Below the pieces are notes generated by a model. That model was not told the origin of the DNA, searched no databases, and saw nothing but the letters and a program-made list of their open reading frames with translations. A stretch of 64,000 nucleotides of DNA from Paenibacillus oenotherae (GTDB lineage Bacteria; Bacillota; Bacilli; Paenibacillales; Paenibacillaceae), in contig NZ_JAHZIJ010000008.1 of assembly GCF_019443105.1 (NCBI RefSeq), positions 1 through 64,000 of the forward strand. The letters run 5' to 3'. Position numbers and translations under genes: made by a program. Below are positions 56,950-64,000 of the stretch, one piece after another (the stretch's first letter is position 1; every line of letters begins with the position of its first letter).

Positions 56950-57953
56950 AACGTATCTTATCCATTGACGGTGGGGGTATTAAGGGAGTTTTCCCCGCCG
57001 CCATTTTAAAGCACATGGAAGAGCAACTGCCTAATCCTATTTCTCGTTATTTTGATTTAATTGTTGGAACGTCGACTGGGGGGATAATTGCACTCGCTCT
57101 AGGTCTTGGTTTATCCGGAAGAGAGATAGTAAGTTTTTATGAGATTCATGGACCAAGAATCTTTATTCCGAAGAAGAAAGGGCTCTTCTCAGGTCTTGTC
57201 CATAAAGCATCTTTTGGTTACTCAGATATGATTTTTGATACGAAGTATGAAGCTAATTTGTTAAAAAGTGCTTTGGCCGAAACATTTGAAGGCCTCAGAA
57301 TTGGTGATAGTCATAACCGACTGGTTATTCCTTCATTTAATATTCAAACAGGTAGTGTACATATATTTAAGACACGCCATCATGAACGATTTGAAAAGGA
57401 TTGGAGAGTCCCTGCAGTTGAGGCGGGACTTGCAACCTCAGCCGCACCAATTTACTTTGATACATTTCGAACGGCCAGTGGTGTTCCTCTTGTCGACGGT
57501 GGAGTATTTGCTAATAATCCCGTTGGCCTTGCTGTAGTTGAAGCTATTGGGGTGTTAGGTTGGAAACCAGAAGAAATACAAGTGCTTAGTTTAGGCTGTA
57601 CACATGAAGCATATCATGCTAATTTGGAGAAGCCTAACTTAGGTTATAAAGATTGGGGCCCCCAAGGACTTACGGAACTATTTATGCGGGCGCAAGACTC
57701 TGCGTCTTTGGGAACAGCCATGTTGCTTGCTGGGCATCCTATCCATAATAATGTATACCGGCTTTCCAAAGAAGCTCCGCCGAAGCTTTACACCCTTGAC
57801 GGAGTGAATAGAATTGATCTGTTGAAATCTCTAGCTGCAGATGTAGCAAGAGAAGAGATTGCGAAATTACGAAAGCTCGGCTTTTTTGATCAACCAGCAG
57901 AGGCTTTTGTTCCTATTCCAATGCCGAATGTGAAAGAGGGGGTTGCCGGATAA
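56946..57953 (+). CDS. capV: CBASS patatin-like phospholipase effector CapV
   Basis: The 335-residue protein is a patatin-like phospholipase: oxyanion motif GGGIKG (residues 9-14), nucleophile Ser43 in GTSTG, and catalytic Asp184 in LVDGGVFANNP. CapV effectors are activated by the CD-NTase product and degrade membrane phospholipids, killing the infected cell. Gene order CD-NTase, E2, (remnant), CapV makes one operon. The start overlaps the preceding frame's TGA. Confidence 0.93.
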   Translation: MKRILSIDGGGIKGVFPAAILKHMEEQLPNPISRYFDLIVGTSTGGIIALALGLGLSGREIVSFYEIHGPRIFIPKKKGLFSGLVHKASFGYSDMIFDTKYEANLLKSALAETFEGLRIGDSHNRLVIPSFNIQTGSVHIFKTRHHERFEKDWRVPAVEAGLATSAAPIYFDTFRTASGVPLVDGGVFANNPVGLAVVEAIGVLGWKPEEIQVLSLGCTHEAYHANLEKPNLGYKDWGPQGLTELFMRAQDSASLGTAMLLAGHPIHNNVYRLSKEAPPKLYTLDGVNRIDLLKSLAADVAREEIAKLRKLGFFDQPAEAFVPIPMPNVKEGVAG

Positions 57954-58150
57954 GGATGCTATTCGGCTAACGTTGCTGGGAACTTCACATAACACTGCAT
58001 GCACGTTGTGGGGCACTGCCTCTCGGTCTGGGCCGAAGTTGAATTCGACTGGAACGAAATCAGATACAGGGGAGCGGGATCAGCCGGACACATCCAACTC
58101 CCTAACGCATCGCGATCGCCCTTCGGGGTTAACGAAGTTGGACGTTATGA
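57954..58150 (+). repeat. attC-like folded element downstream of capV
   Basis: This stretch is GC-rich in an AT-rich island and has integron attC-like ends. TAACGT (57968-57973) pairs with ACGTTA (58142-58147), and AACTTC (57981-57986) with GAAGTT (58134-58139). The 3' end reads GGACGTTATG, like the attC/VCR end. Inside, TCCAACT (58093-58099) pairs with AGTTGGA (58136-58142) as an alternative stem. No integron integrase is in the window. The length, about 180 bases, is at the long end for attC. Confidence 0.5.
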
Positions 58151-58183
58151 ACATAAAAACGTCATCAAAAAAGAGGTGATGAT

Positions 58184-58690
58184 ATGAGCTTGTTAGTTCA
58201 ACGCAGAATAAAGAGTGCAGTTGATCGATTATTTTACTTCGATAGAGATTTATTCATTTATAATTCAAGCGAGAGATCAATTACTCATAGATTTGCATTA
58301 TATTTAGGATATATGTTTTATCAGTGGGATATTGATGTTGAATACAATCGAGTTGGGAATGATCCTAAAAAAATCGACAGAATAAACCAAAGCTTAAAAG
58401 AAGATGTTAACAACACAGACGATATTTTTTCAGGTCGTATGACAATTTATCCAGACATAATAGTACATAAACGTGGTAAACCGAAGAATCATTTAGTTAT
58501 TGAAGTAAAGAAAATAAATTCAACAAATGATGTTCTAGATCAGTATGATATAAAGAAATTAAGAAATTCTATTTTAGAACCAACACTCAATTACAAGTAT
58601 GGCGCCTTTGTTAAACTTGGCTTGATTAACGAAGAGCCAATCCATGAAATTAAGATCTTTACAAAAGAGGATTTTAGCGGTTCGAATTGA
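58184..58690 (+). CDS. PD-(D/E)XK nuclease-like protein
   Basis: The 168-residue protein shows a pattern compatible with the PD-(D/E)XK fold: Glu30 in SSERSITHRFALYLGYMFYQ, then RMTIYPDIIVHKRG (P90-D91) and HLVIEVKKINS (E107-x-K109). The function may be nuclease or a nuclease-derived binding fold; I recognise no named family. ATG follows AAAGAGGTGATG. It starts 34 bases after the attC-like element, as a gene cassette would. After its stop, CAGCTAACAC resembles the start of another attC, but no matching 3' half is visible. Confidence 0.65.
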   Translation: MSLLVQRRIKSAVDRLFYFDRDLFIYNSSERSITHRFALYLGYMFYQWDIDVEYNRVGNDPKKIDRINQSLKEDVNNTDDIFSGRMTIYPDIIVHKRGKPKNHLVIEVKKINSTNDVLDQYDIKKLRNSILEPTLNYKYGAFVKLGLINEEPIHEIKIFTKEDFSGSN

Positions 58691-58935
58691 ACTTCAGCTA
58701 ACACAATGTTCATATATTGGGGCATTCGTCCCACGAGATAAAAATTGATTTAGCAACAGAAACTGCAAGATGGTAAAAATTTCACCTTAGCGATGATATG
58801 CTGAAAAACTATATAACAAGTGATTGCGAAAAATCGATGTTTGAAGAAGTCAGGAGATTTTGAATTTCAGGGCTATAGGTATTTATTTCGTATATAGTCT
58901 ATAACGGAGGTATTCCTAGAGTTCATTAATATACG
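58691..58935. other. intergenic, nothing supported
   Basis: AT-rich spacer between the PD-(D/E)XK-like ORF and the convergent small gene. Only an attC-like 5' fragment (GCTAACAC near 58697) is noticeable; no gene or terminator is clear. Confidence 0.4.
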
Positions 58936-59241
58936 TTAAGTTAACTTAGAAGAATCATTGAACTGCTCAAAAAACAAATACTTAATGAGTCCAGCCCCGT
59001 CTTTCAAGCCTTGTTTATAGATAAGGTCTTGAGAAATCGAGTGAAGATAGTTCATATGCTCTTCATATTGAAATAATAAATCATGAAAATCATCCGGTAA
59101 ATTGGTTTTCAAGGTATTGAAATAATCCTTACATTTATGGGACAATAATTTAAACTGGTCATGATGCGCACGTAGATGGGAGCTAACGTGATTTGCTCGT
59201 TCATCAGTGAGTATTTGGAAAGTATTTTCAAGAGATTTCAT
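58936..59241 (-). CDS. small helical protein, unknown
   Basis: A 101-residue protein (MKSLENTFQILTDERANHVS to FFEQFNDSSKLT) is predicted largely helical and has no transmembrane segment. I do not recognise a family. A possible start at 59241 has GGAGTG upstream on the minus strand. It diverges from the XRE regulator, with a perfect 14-bp inverted repeat between them, so it is probably controlled by that regulator. Confidence 0.65.
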   Translation of the reverse strand: MKSLENTFQILTDERANHVSSHLRAHHDQFKLLSHKCKDYFNTLKTNLPDDFHDLLFQYEEHMNYLHSISQDLIYKQGLKDGAGLIKYLFFEQFNDSSKLT

Positions 59242-59255
59242 ATATTCACTCCTAG

Positions 59256-59298
59256 TATTAACCTTATAGAGATATTATATAACCCTATAAGGTTAATA
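59256..59298. promoter_or_regulatory. operator-like perfect inverted repeat
   Basis: TATTAACCTTATAG (59256-59269) and its exact complement CTATAAGGTTAATA (59285-59298) flank a 15-base AT spacer. It lies between the divergent small helical gene and the XRE gene, where the regulator probably binds and controls both. Confidence 0.75.
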
Positions 59299-59339
59299 TA
59301 AAGCGTTTTTTGTGTATCAGAGGTAGGAGAGTGGGAAGC

Positions 59340-59549
59340 ATGGTAAAGTGTCATTTGAGAAGACTAATGGCTGACCAGAAAATTGATGATATTACGCAAC
59401 TTATGAAGTTATCTGGACTGAGTCGTAATGCAATTAATAAGTTGTATAGGGAAGAAAATATAGAAACAGTCAAAATGGAAACCTTATTTAAATTATGCGA
59501 TACGTTCAAATGCAATTTATCCGATCTTATTGAATACATACCTGATTGA
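59340..59549 (+). CDS. XRE/Cro-type transcriptional regulator
   Basis: The 69-residue protein is a single helix-turn-helix domain of the XRE type: MVKCHLRRLMADQKIDDITQ, LMKLSGLSRNAINKLYREEN, METLFKLCDTFKCNLSDLIE. Similar regulators are common at the ends of integrative elements. I chose the ATG at 59340, with AGGTAGGAG upstream; a GTG at 59310 is an in-frame alternative. It is divergent from the small helical gene. Confidence 0.88.
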   Translation: MVKCHLRRLMADQKIDDITQLMKLSGLSRNAINKLYREENIETVKMETLFKLCDTFKCNLSDLIEYIPD

Positions 59550-59580
59550 GAAGATGTTTTTTAGACATCACCAGTTCCAA

Positions 59581-59601
59581 GCCGCCGATTATTTCGGCGG
59601 C
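59581..59601 (+). terminator. terminator after the XRE gene
   Basis: GCCGCCG/CGGCGGC form a 7-bp stem with loop ATTATTT, followed by CTCTTTG. It is 32 bases after the stop. Confidence 0.65.
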
Positions 59602-59661
59602 CTCTTTGAGTACGTTGTAAAAGCTTGATTGTGAGAAGTCGGTAACTATGCGCTGCGGCGG

Positions 59662-59719
59662 ATTTTTCGCCGATAGCCCCGTTAAGCTGAACCTTATCAT
59701 AAGTAAGGGCGAAAAATTT
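59662..59719. repeat. right end of the island: inverted terminus and att-like repeat
   Basis: ATTTTTCGCC (59662-59671) is the inverted copy of the left-end GGCGAAAAAT. At 59689-59719 is the 28/31 copy of the rlmH 3' end, again reading EPYHK-stop. It is followed by another GGCGAAAAAT (59708-59717), as though a second element begins there. Confidence 0.85.
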
Positions 59720-59944
59720 TGTGTGACAAGAAAGGGGTAGAGGGTTGTAGGACCACTAAGAAGACAACCCCCCCAGAATTAAAAGAATCAAGGAGAATAT
59801 TCCTGAAAAGTTACCTAGAGTTGCGGAAAAAGCAGATTTAAAGTAGCGGATATTACTTACGTAACACTCTTTCAAGACATACGCTCCTCTTTTTTCTGAT
59901 ATCTCCAAGTACAGTAATAATTATAGAAAGAAGGTAAACTCACG
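59720..59944. other. intergenic after the right att repeat
   Basis: A hairpin GGGTTGT/ACAACCC (59742-59748 and 59764-59770) is seen; otherwise AT-rich DNA leading to the integrase remnant, with AGAAAGAAGG before its start. Confidence 0.4.
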
Positions 59945-60744
59945 GTGACAACCAATTTACTTGAACAATGGAAAGAAGAATACCTAAGCAATAATGAGAC
60001 TTATAGTAACCATGTAACTAAATTTGTTCGTTATATTACGTCTATTGGTAAGGGAAATCAACCAATTGGGATTGGCAAAGACGATGTTGTTGAATGTATA
60101 GGTTATTATAATCAACAGGGGAAGATTAAAACAATTAGTACGATGGAGAGTCATTTAGAATCAATCAAGGCATTTTATAAATATTTGGTTGGACGAAAGT
60201 ATGCAGATGACATATTTAATAACATCGCGTCATTCCAAGATTTTAAAGATAAAATAACAAATCGATATAACCTAACAAACCCTAAGAACAGAGAGTATTG
60301 GGAAGAATCAGAATTAGTCGATATTTTAGAGGCGATTGATGGATACTTTGAGAGAACAAATTTGTCTGAGGTTACTAAAGTCAACGAGAGAAAGATTCCA
60401 CAAAACAAAGAAGTATTGGAGAGGATGAATCAATTTTGGATTTTGTATATAATGATGAGTTTCGAGTTGAGAGTCTAAATGAATTTTTTTGTGCATTTTT
60501 AAAGTCTACTAACTTATTTGAAATTCCAGATCATATTGGGAGTTATTCAGTCGAAATAATTATGGACTCAGCTTTATATGAGATGGTTAAAAATGGAACG
60601 AACCCAGCACTAATTGCTAAGATTAATGGAACGAAAATTTCAGCACTTGAGAAGAAATTTTATAGTAACGGTATCCCAATTAACAATTCAGATGAGTTAA
60701 TAAACCATGAGATAGCAAAGAACAAGTACTACAATTACATTTAG
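59945..60744 (+). pseudogene. tyrosine recombinase (phage-type integrase), frameshifted
   Basis: Two ORFs that overlap in different frames look like one tyrosine recombinase. The first (59945-60478, 177 residues) has the SAM-like N-terminal core-binding domain, NHVTKFVRYITSIG and AIDGYFERTNLSEVTK, and stops after MMSFELRV. The second (60436-60744) resumes with SLNEFFCAFLKSTNLFEIPD and MDSALYEMVKNGTNPALIAK, like the C-terminal part of such enzymes. The catalytic R-H-R-Y set is not complete, so the gene is probably dead. Confidence 0.6.
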
Positions 60745-60973
60745 CTCACTCAATGAAGGCAGGTACATTATCTAACACCGAATCCCGCCCTTGGTCCGGC
60801 AGAAGGATAGAAGCAAGGAAGCGGAATAGGCCGAACATATTTGCAAGATTAATTTACCTTCGCGAACTGGTATACTGGATTAATCCCTATCAATTGCATC
60901 AGTTTTTGACTTTGTGATGATACAGTCGTTATCTGAAAGAACGTTTAGTGTATGAAATATGTAAGGGGGAACA
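60745..60973. other. intergenic with attC-like fragment
   Basis: CTAACACC near 60773 followed by GAATCCCGCC resembles one end of an attC-like element, but no matching second half is seen here. No gene. Confidence 0.3.
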
Positions 60974-61633
60974 TTGTTGAAAGAAGTAATTGAACAAAGA
61001 TTTAATGATCTAATAGAAGAAGGCAAGAATCTTGCTGTTAAAATTGATGGCAAGGAAAATTTAATACCGAGGGGAAGTATTCATAGTTTTCAAGCATGGT
61101 TAGCTTCATGCTGTAATCTCATTCAAATGTTGGCCCCACAAGGCAGTTTCCACTATAGGGAATCTAACAATTTAATGGAGCATGAATTCATGAAGAATGG
61201 AATTCATGTGATAGTTTACTCAAAGATGATGGGGTTGTTTGCTTCCACATATATTGAATGGTCTAAAGGAACACTCGGACAAATTGAATATATAGTTGCT
61301 GCTGAAACATTCGATGATTTCTTAGATCATTCGTCCAATTATCATAAAGCTAACAAGAAGGTTGAAGCTTCGATATTGGCTAGTTCCGTATTGGAGGATA
61401 CCGTAAAAAAGATTGCGACAAAGAACAATCTACCAGTCAAAGGCATTTCTTTAGAACCACTTATAGAAAGTTTGGTTGTAGTTGGAGTTTTTAATCAAGT
61501 AAAAGGAAAGAGAATTAAGGCGTATGCAGGAACCAGAAATAAGGCATTACATGCAGAATGGGAAGAGTTTGATATAAAGGACGTTGGGGAAATGATTAAA
61601 GGGATAAGAGAATTAATAGAAGGTTATCTCTAA
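60974..61633 (+). CDS. HEPN-like protein
   Basis: The 219-residue protein has a C-terminal R188-x4-H193 (GTRNKALHAEWEEFD), the RX4-6H motif of HEPN ribonucleases, after helices with KVEASILASSVLEDTVKKIA. The N-terminal half is not recognised. HEPN domains are often RNases in toxin-antitoxin or abortive-infection systems. No obvious MNT or antitoxin partner is adjacent. Start has AAGGGGGAAC upstream. Confidence 0.6.
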   Translation: MLKEVIEQRFNDLIEEGKNLAVKIDGKENLIPRGSIHSFQAWLASCCNLIQMLAPQGSFHYRESNNLMEHEFMKNGIHVIVYSKMMGLFASTYIEWSKGTLGQIEYIVAAETFDDFLDHSSNYHKANKKVEASILASSVLEDTVKKIATKNNLPVKGISLEPLIESLVVVGVFNQVKGKRIKAYAGTRNKALHAEWEEFDIKDVGEMIKGIRELIEGYL

Positions 61634-61746
61634 GACGACAAGTTTCTTCAGAGAATACCAAATTCATGATTGGTTCATTCAACCCTTGTCTCGTAAGGGG
61701 ATAAATTGGATACGGAGGCTCAAAAATGACTAAGGAGAGCTAAACC

Positions 61747-62067
61747 ATGACGATGCCAACAAAAGCCAAGATTTTTGAACATTGGATGGACTGGTTGGAT
61801 AAGAGAGGATTCGACTGGGGGGAGCCGTATTGCTGGGCTTGCAAACGTGATTTAGATGATAAGTATGATTTGAACAAGCCCAACGCTACACGTGAAGAGA
61901 TAATAAAGAATTGGGGGAGGGCACCTCTTCAACGTTGCCACATAATTGCCCGTCAGTTTGGTGGAGAAGATACCCCGGATAATCTATTTCTGATGTGTAT
62001 GAGCTGTCATGATCTGAGGAGGGAAAGTTGCCGTTACAGACAGCGCGTTGAACCGTATAAGCATTAA
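61747..62067 (+). CDS. HNH endonuclease
   Basis: The 106-residue protein has a zinc-finger pair CWAC in GEPYCWACKRDLDD, the HNH core RCHIIARQFGGEDTPDNLFL, and CMSCHDLR, so the zinc is held by two CxxC knuckles. Catalytic histidine is in RCHI. Such stand-alone HNH nucleases are frequent in mobile DNA. The final residues EPYKH only by chance resemble the rlmH end. Confidence 0.85.
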   Translation: MTMPTKAKIFEHWMDWLDKRGFDWGEPYCWACKRDLDDKYDLNKPNATREEIIKNWGRAPLQRCHIIARQFGGEDTPDNLFLMCMSCHDLRRESCRYRQRVEPYKH

Positions 62068-62379
62068 TCGGTAGAATGTTGAACTGGCAAGAAAGCAGCA
62101 ATACATCATCTGCATTCTCGGATGAAGAAACGATTCCTGAATAGGCTAGGGGATATGCCCACTCTGCGCTTGAGCAAGGTATATTAACAGGAACTCGTGG
62201 GACAACTTTTTTGCTTTGTACAACCAAATGAATAAGCTATTTCCGGACGCGGCGATTATGTGCGGCATGTATCGTTAGCCTGAAGAGCTGACGATCGATA
62301 TCGAGCTCAATATCGATCGCTTCGTGTACCAGCATCATTATCATATGAATGGCTTCCGGTAGGCCAACCTAATCCCTTC
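62068..62379. pseudogene. remnants including an S-layer-homology (SLH) domain
   Basis: In frame from 62076, the DNA reads MLNWQESSNTSSAFSDEETI, a stop where Trp is usual (PEW), then ARGYAHSALEQGILTGTRGT: the core of an SLH domain (F-D, IP-WA, ALE-GILTGT). Later, NKLFPDAAIMCGMYR is cut by a stop as well, followed by IDIELNIDRFVY. The region is thus a decayed piece of one or more surface-protein genes. Confidence 0.6.
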
Positions 62380-64000
62380 TTAATCGCGCGACCAGTCCCG
62401 CCGTAACGAGAACATCTCCCTCAGCGCATCCGTCGACAGCTCGGTTATCCAGCCTTCCGAGCTGGAGATCACGTTGTCGCTTAGCTGCTGCTTGTTCTCC
62501 AGCATCTCGTCGATGCGTTCCTCGAGGGTGCCGAGCGAAATGAATTTATACACCTGCACGTCGCGCGTCTGGCCCATCCGATAGGCACGGTCGGTCGCCT
62601 GGTTCTCGACGGCCGGGTTCCACCAGCGATCGAAGTGAAAGACATGGTTCGCCGCGGTCAAGTTAAGTCCAACGCCTCCCGCCTTGAGAGAGAGGATGAA
62701 CACGTTTGGCTGCTCGGACGACGGAAGGCCGCGGGACTGGAAACGTTCGACCATCCGGTCCCGCTGCACCTTTGGCGTACTGCCGTTCAGGTACAGCACG
62801 GGTTCGCCTAGTTCGCGCTGCAGGACATCCTGAATCATTTTGCCCATGCCAATGTATTGCGTGAAGATGAGGCAGCGCTCGTCCGCCTCGCGCAGCTCCT
62901 GGACCATCGCGAGAAGCCTCTCGAGCTTGGAGGAGCGGGCGACGATCGCCTCCGTCTGTAGAGGGCCATCCTCCGTCTCCGTTCCCGTATCCTCATCCAG
63001 CAGAGCCGGATGGTCGCATGCCTGCTTGAGCCGCGTCAGCGCTCCGAGAATCGCGCCTTTGCGCTGGATGCCGTCGAGCTTCTTCAGCTTCTCGAGCAGC
63101 TCCTTGACACAATTGTCGTACAACGCAGCTTGCTCGGAGGTAAGCGGAACATACGTCTTCATCTCGTTTTTGTCCGGCAGGTCGAGCTGGATGGCGGGAT
63201 CCTTCTTTTTGCGTCGCAGCATGAACGGTTTCACTAGCCGCTTTAGCTCGGCCGTGCGACGCCCGTTCTGTTCGCGCTCGATCGGGGCTGCGAAGCGGTC
63301 CTGGAACGCTTTGGCGGTTCCGAGGTAAGTGGGCACGGTAAAATCGTAGATCGACCATAGCTCCGCCAGCCGATTCTCGATCGGCGTCCCGGTGAGCGCG
63401 ATGCGATGGAGCGCGGGAAAGCTCTTGACCGCCGCGGCCTGCCTGGTCCCGGCGTTTTTGATATTCTGTGCTTCGTCCAGACAGACGGCGCCCCATTGGA
63501 ACGCGGCCAGCGTCTCCTGGTCGAGTGAGGCGGTAGCAAAGGAGGTCAGCACGACGTCAACGCTGCGTACCTCCTTCCGGAACGCGTCGCCGCTCTTTCG
63601 CCCGGAGCCGTAATGCATGGCCACCTGCAGGGATGGGGCGAAGCGGGAAATCTCCTTCTGCCAATTGCCGAGCACCGACGTGGGGCAGACGATCAGCGAA
63701 GGGAGCCGCATGCCCTCGTCCGCCTGCTCCTTGGCGTACAACAGGTAGGCAATCAACTGGACCGTCTTGCCGAGGCCCATGTCGTCCGCGAGACAGGCCC
63801 CGAGCCCGAATCGGCGGAGAAAAGCCAGCCAGGCGAACCCCTCCTGCTGGTAGCTGCGCAGCTCGGCGCGCAGACCGGCCGGCGGATCGAGCCGTGGCCA
63901 TTCGCTCTGCTGATTAATCTTGGCGAACAGCCCGGTCAAATGCGCGTTGAGCTCGACCTCGAGTTCAACGCGGGCGGCATCGGTCCCGAATGTCTCCGCG
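62380..64000 (-). CDS. SNF2-family DNA/RNA helicase (5' end beyond window)
   Basis: This superfamily 2 helicase has Walker A ADDMGLGKTVQLIAYLL, motif II LDEAQNIKN, SLTGTP-type motif III (ALTGTPIENRLAELWSIYDF), and motifs V-VI GVGLNLTAANHVFHFDRWWN and ATDRAYRMGQTRDV. The reading frame stays open to the window's right edge, so the N-terminal part (often with a SWIM zinc finger) lies outside. A TTG at 63939 is not the true start. GC content is far above the neighbouring island, marking the return to different DNA. Confidence 0.9.
   Translation of the reverse strand, partial: AETFGTDAARVELEVELNAHLTGLFAKINQQSEWPRLDPPAGLRAELRSYQQEGFAWLAFLRRFGLGACLADDMGLGKTVQLIAYLLYAKEQADEGMRLPSLIVCPTSVLGNWQKEISRFAPSLQVAMHYGSGRKSGDAFRKEVRSVDVVLTSFATASLDQETLAAFQWGAVCLDEAQNIKNAGTRQAAAVKSFPALHRIALTGTPIENRLAELWSIYDFTVPTYLGTAKAFQDRFAAPIEREQNGRRTAELKRLVKPFMLRRKKKDPAIQLDLPDKNEMKTYVPLTSEQAALYDNCVKELLEKLKKLDGIQRKGAILGALTRLKQACDHPALLDEDTGTETEDGPLQTEAIVARSSKLERLLAMVQELREADERCLIFTQYIGMGKMIQDVLQRELGEPVLYLNGSTPKVQRDRMVERFQSRGLPSSEQPNVFILSLKAGGVGLNLTAANHVFHFDRWWNPAVENQATDRAYRMGQTRDVQVYKFISLGTLEERIDEMLENKQQLSDNVISSSEGWITELSTDALREMFSLRRDWSRD

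Larger units (their letters stand above)
52619..59706. mobile_element. SCC-like genomic island integrated at rlmH (about 7.1 kb)
   Basis: The island is bounded by near-identical 31-base repeats, both coding for EPYHK-stop, and by 10-bp inverted termini: GGCGAAAAAT at 52620-52629 and ATTTTTCGCC at 59662-59671. Its DNA is visibly richer in A and T than the flanks. Cargo: DGQHR protein, CBASS operon, attC-like element, PD-(D/E)XK-like ORF, small helical protein and XRE regulator. No serine recombinase (ccr) gene is present, so it would need one supplied elsewhere. Confidence 0.75.

Noticed and set aside
62046-62066. Third att copy at the HNH gene end (encodes EPYKH-stop)
   Set aside because: The peptide resembles EPYHK, but the DNA does not align beyond GAACC and the GGCGAAAAAT flank is absent.

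Overview
The window is the replication-origin region of a spore-forming Firmicute, most likely Paenibacillus or a close relative in Paenibacillaceae. The evidence is the gene order around dnaA/oriC, the Bacillus-type 16S 5' end, the Gram-positive set walRK-yycHIJ, gdpP, noc, jag and remB, a YyaC-type spore protein, and Paenibacillus-like additions such as a YheC/YheD-type ATP-grasp gene inside the gyrB-gyrA interval. Base composition is about 50% GC in the core and clearly lower between 52.6 and 62 kb.

Left arm (1-12.3 kb, minus strand): the 5' end of a 16S rRNA gene with tandem promoters, an HD-GYP phosphodiesterase, gyrA, a plus-strand YheC/D-type gene, gyrB, remB, recF, yaaA, dnaN and dnaA. 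oriC lies on both sides of dnaA, with DnaA boxes at 10.27-10.32 and 11.8-12.13 kb.

Right arm (12.3-52.6 kb, mostly plus strand): rpmH, rnpA, yidC, jag, mnmE, mnmG, rsmG, noc, soj and parB with two parS sites; a class V aminotransferase; small conserved genes; tRNA-Ser(CGA); rpsF-ssb-rpsR; a DUF4870 protein; an LCP ligase; a CBS protein; a membrane-anchored amidohydrolase; DUF2232; gdpP; rplI; dnaB; purA; an M23 peptidase; the walRK-yycH-yycI-walJ operon; htrA; a Fur-controlled siderophore uptake set lacking an ATPase; and rlmH.

Accessory region (52.6-62.3 kb): immediately after the rlmH stop codon begins an AT-rich island of about 7.1 kb. It ends at 59.7 kb in a near-copy of the rlmH 3' end that again encodes EPYHK-stop, with 10-bp inverted repeats at the termini. 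This is the layout of SCC (staphylococcal cassette chromosome) elements, but no ccr recombinase is visible. The cargo is a DGQHR (DndB-like) protein under a promoter with three 22-bp-spaced repeats; a CBASS anti-phage operon (CD-NTase, E2-like protein, a broken small gene, CapV-type patatin phospholipase); an attC-like folded element followed by a PD-(D/E)XK-like ORF; and a divergent small protein/XRE regulator pair with a perfect operator. The CD-NTase is preceded by an unusual leader with two hairpins sharing one loop sequence and a hairpin that can hide its ribosome-binding site. Beyond the right att repeat lie a broken tyrosine recombinase, a HEPN-like protein, an HNH endonuclease and an S-layer-homology gene remnant, suggesting a second, decayed insertion. 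A high-GC SNF2 helicase runs off the window's right edge.

The most unusual material is the CBASS leader RNA and the SCC-like boundaries; the rest of the window is conserved housekeeping DNA.
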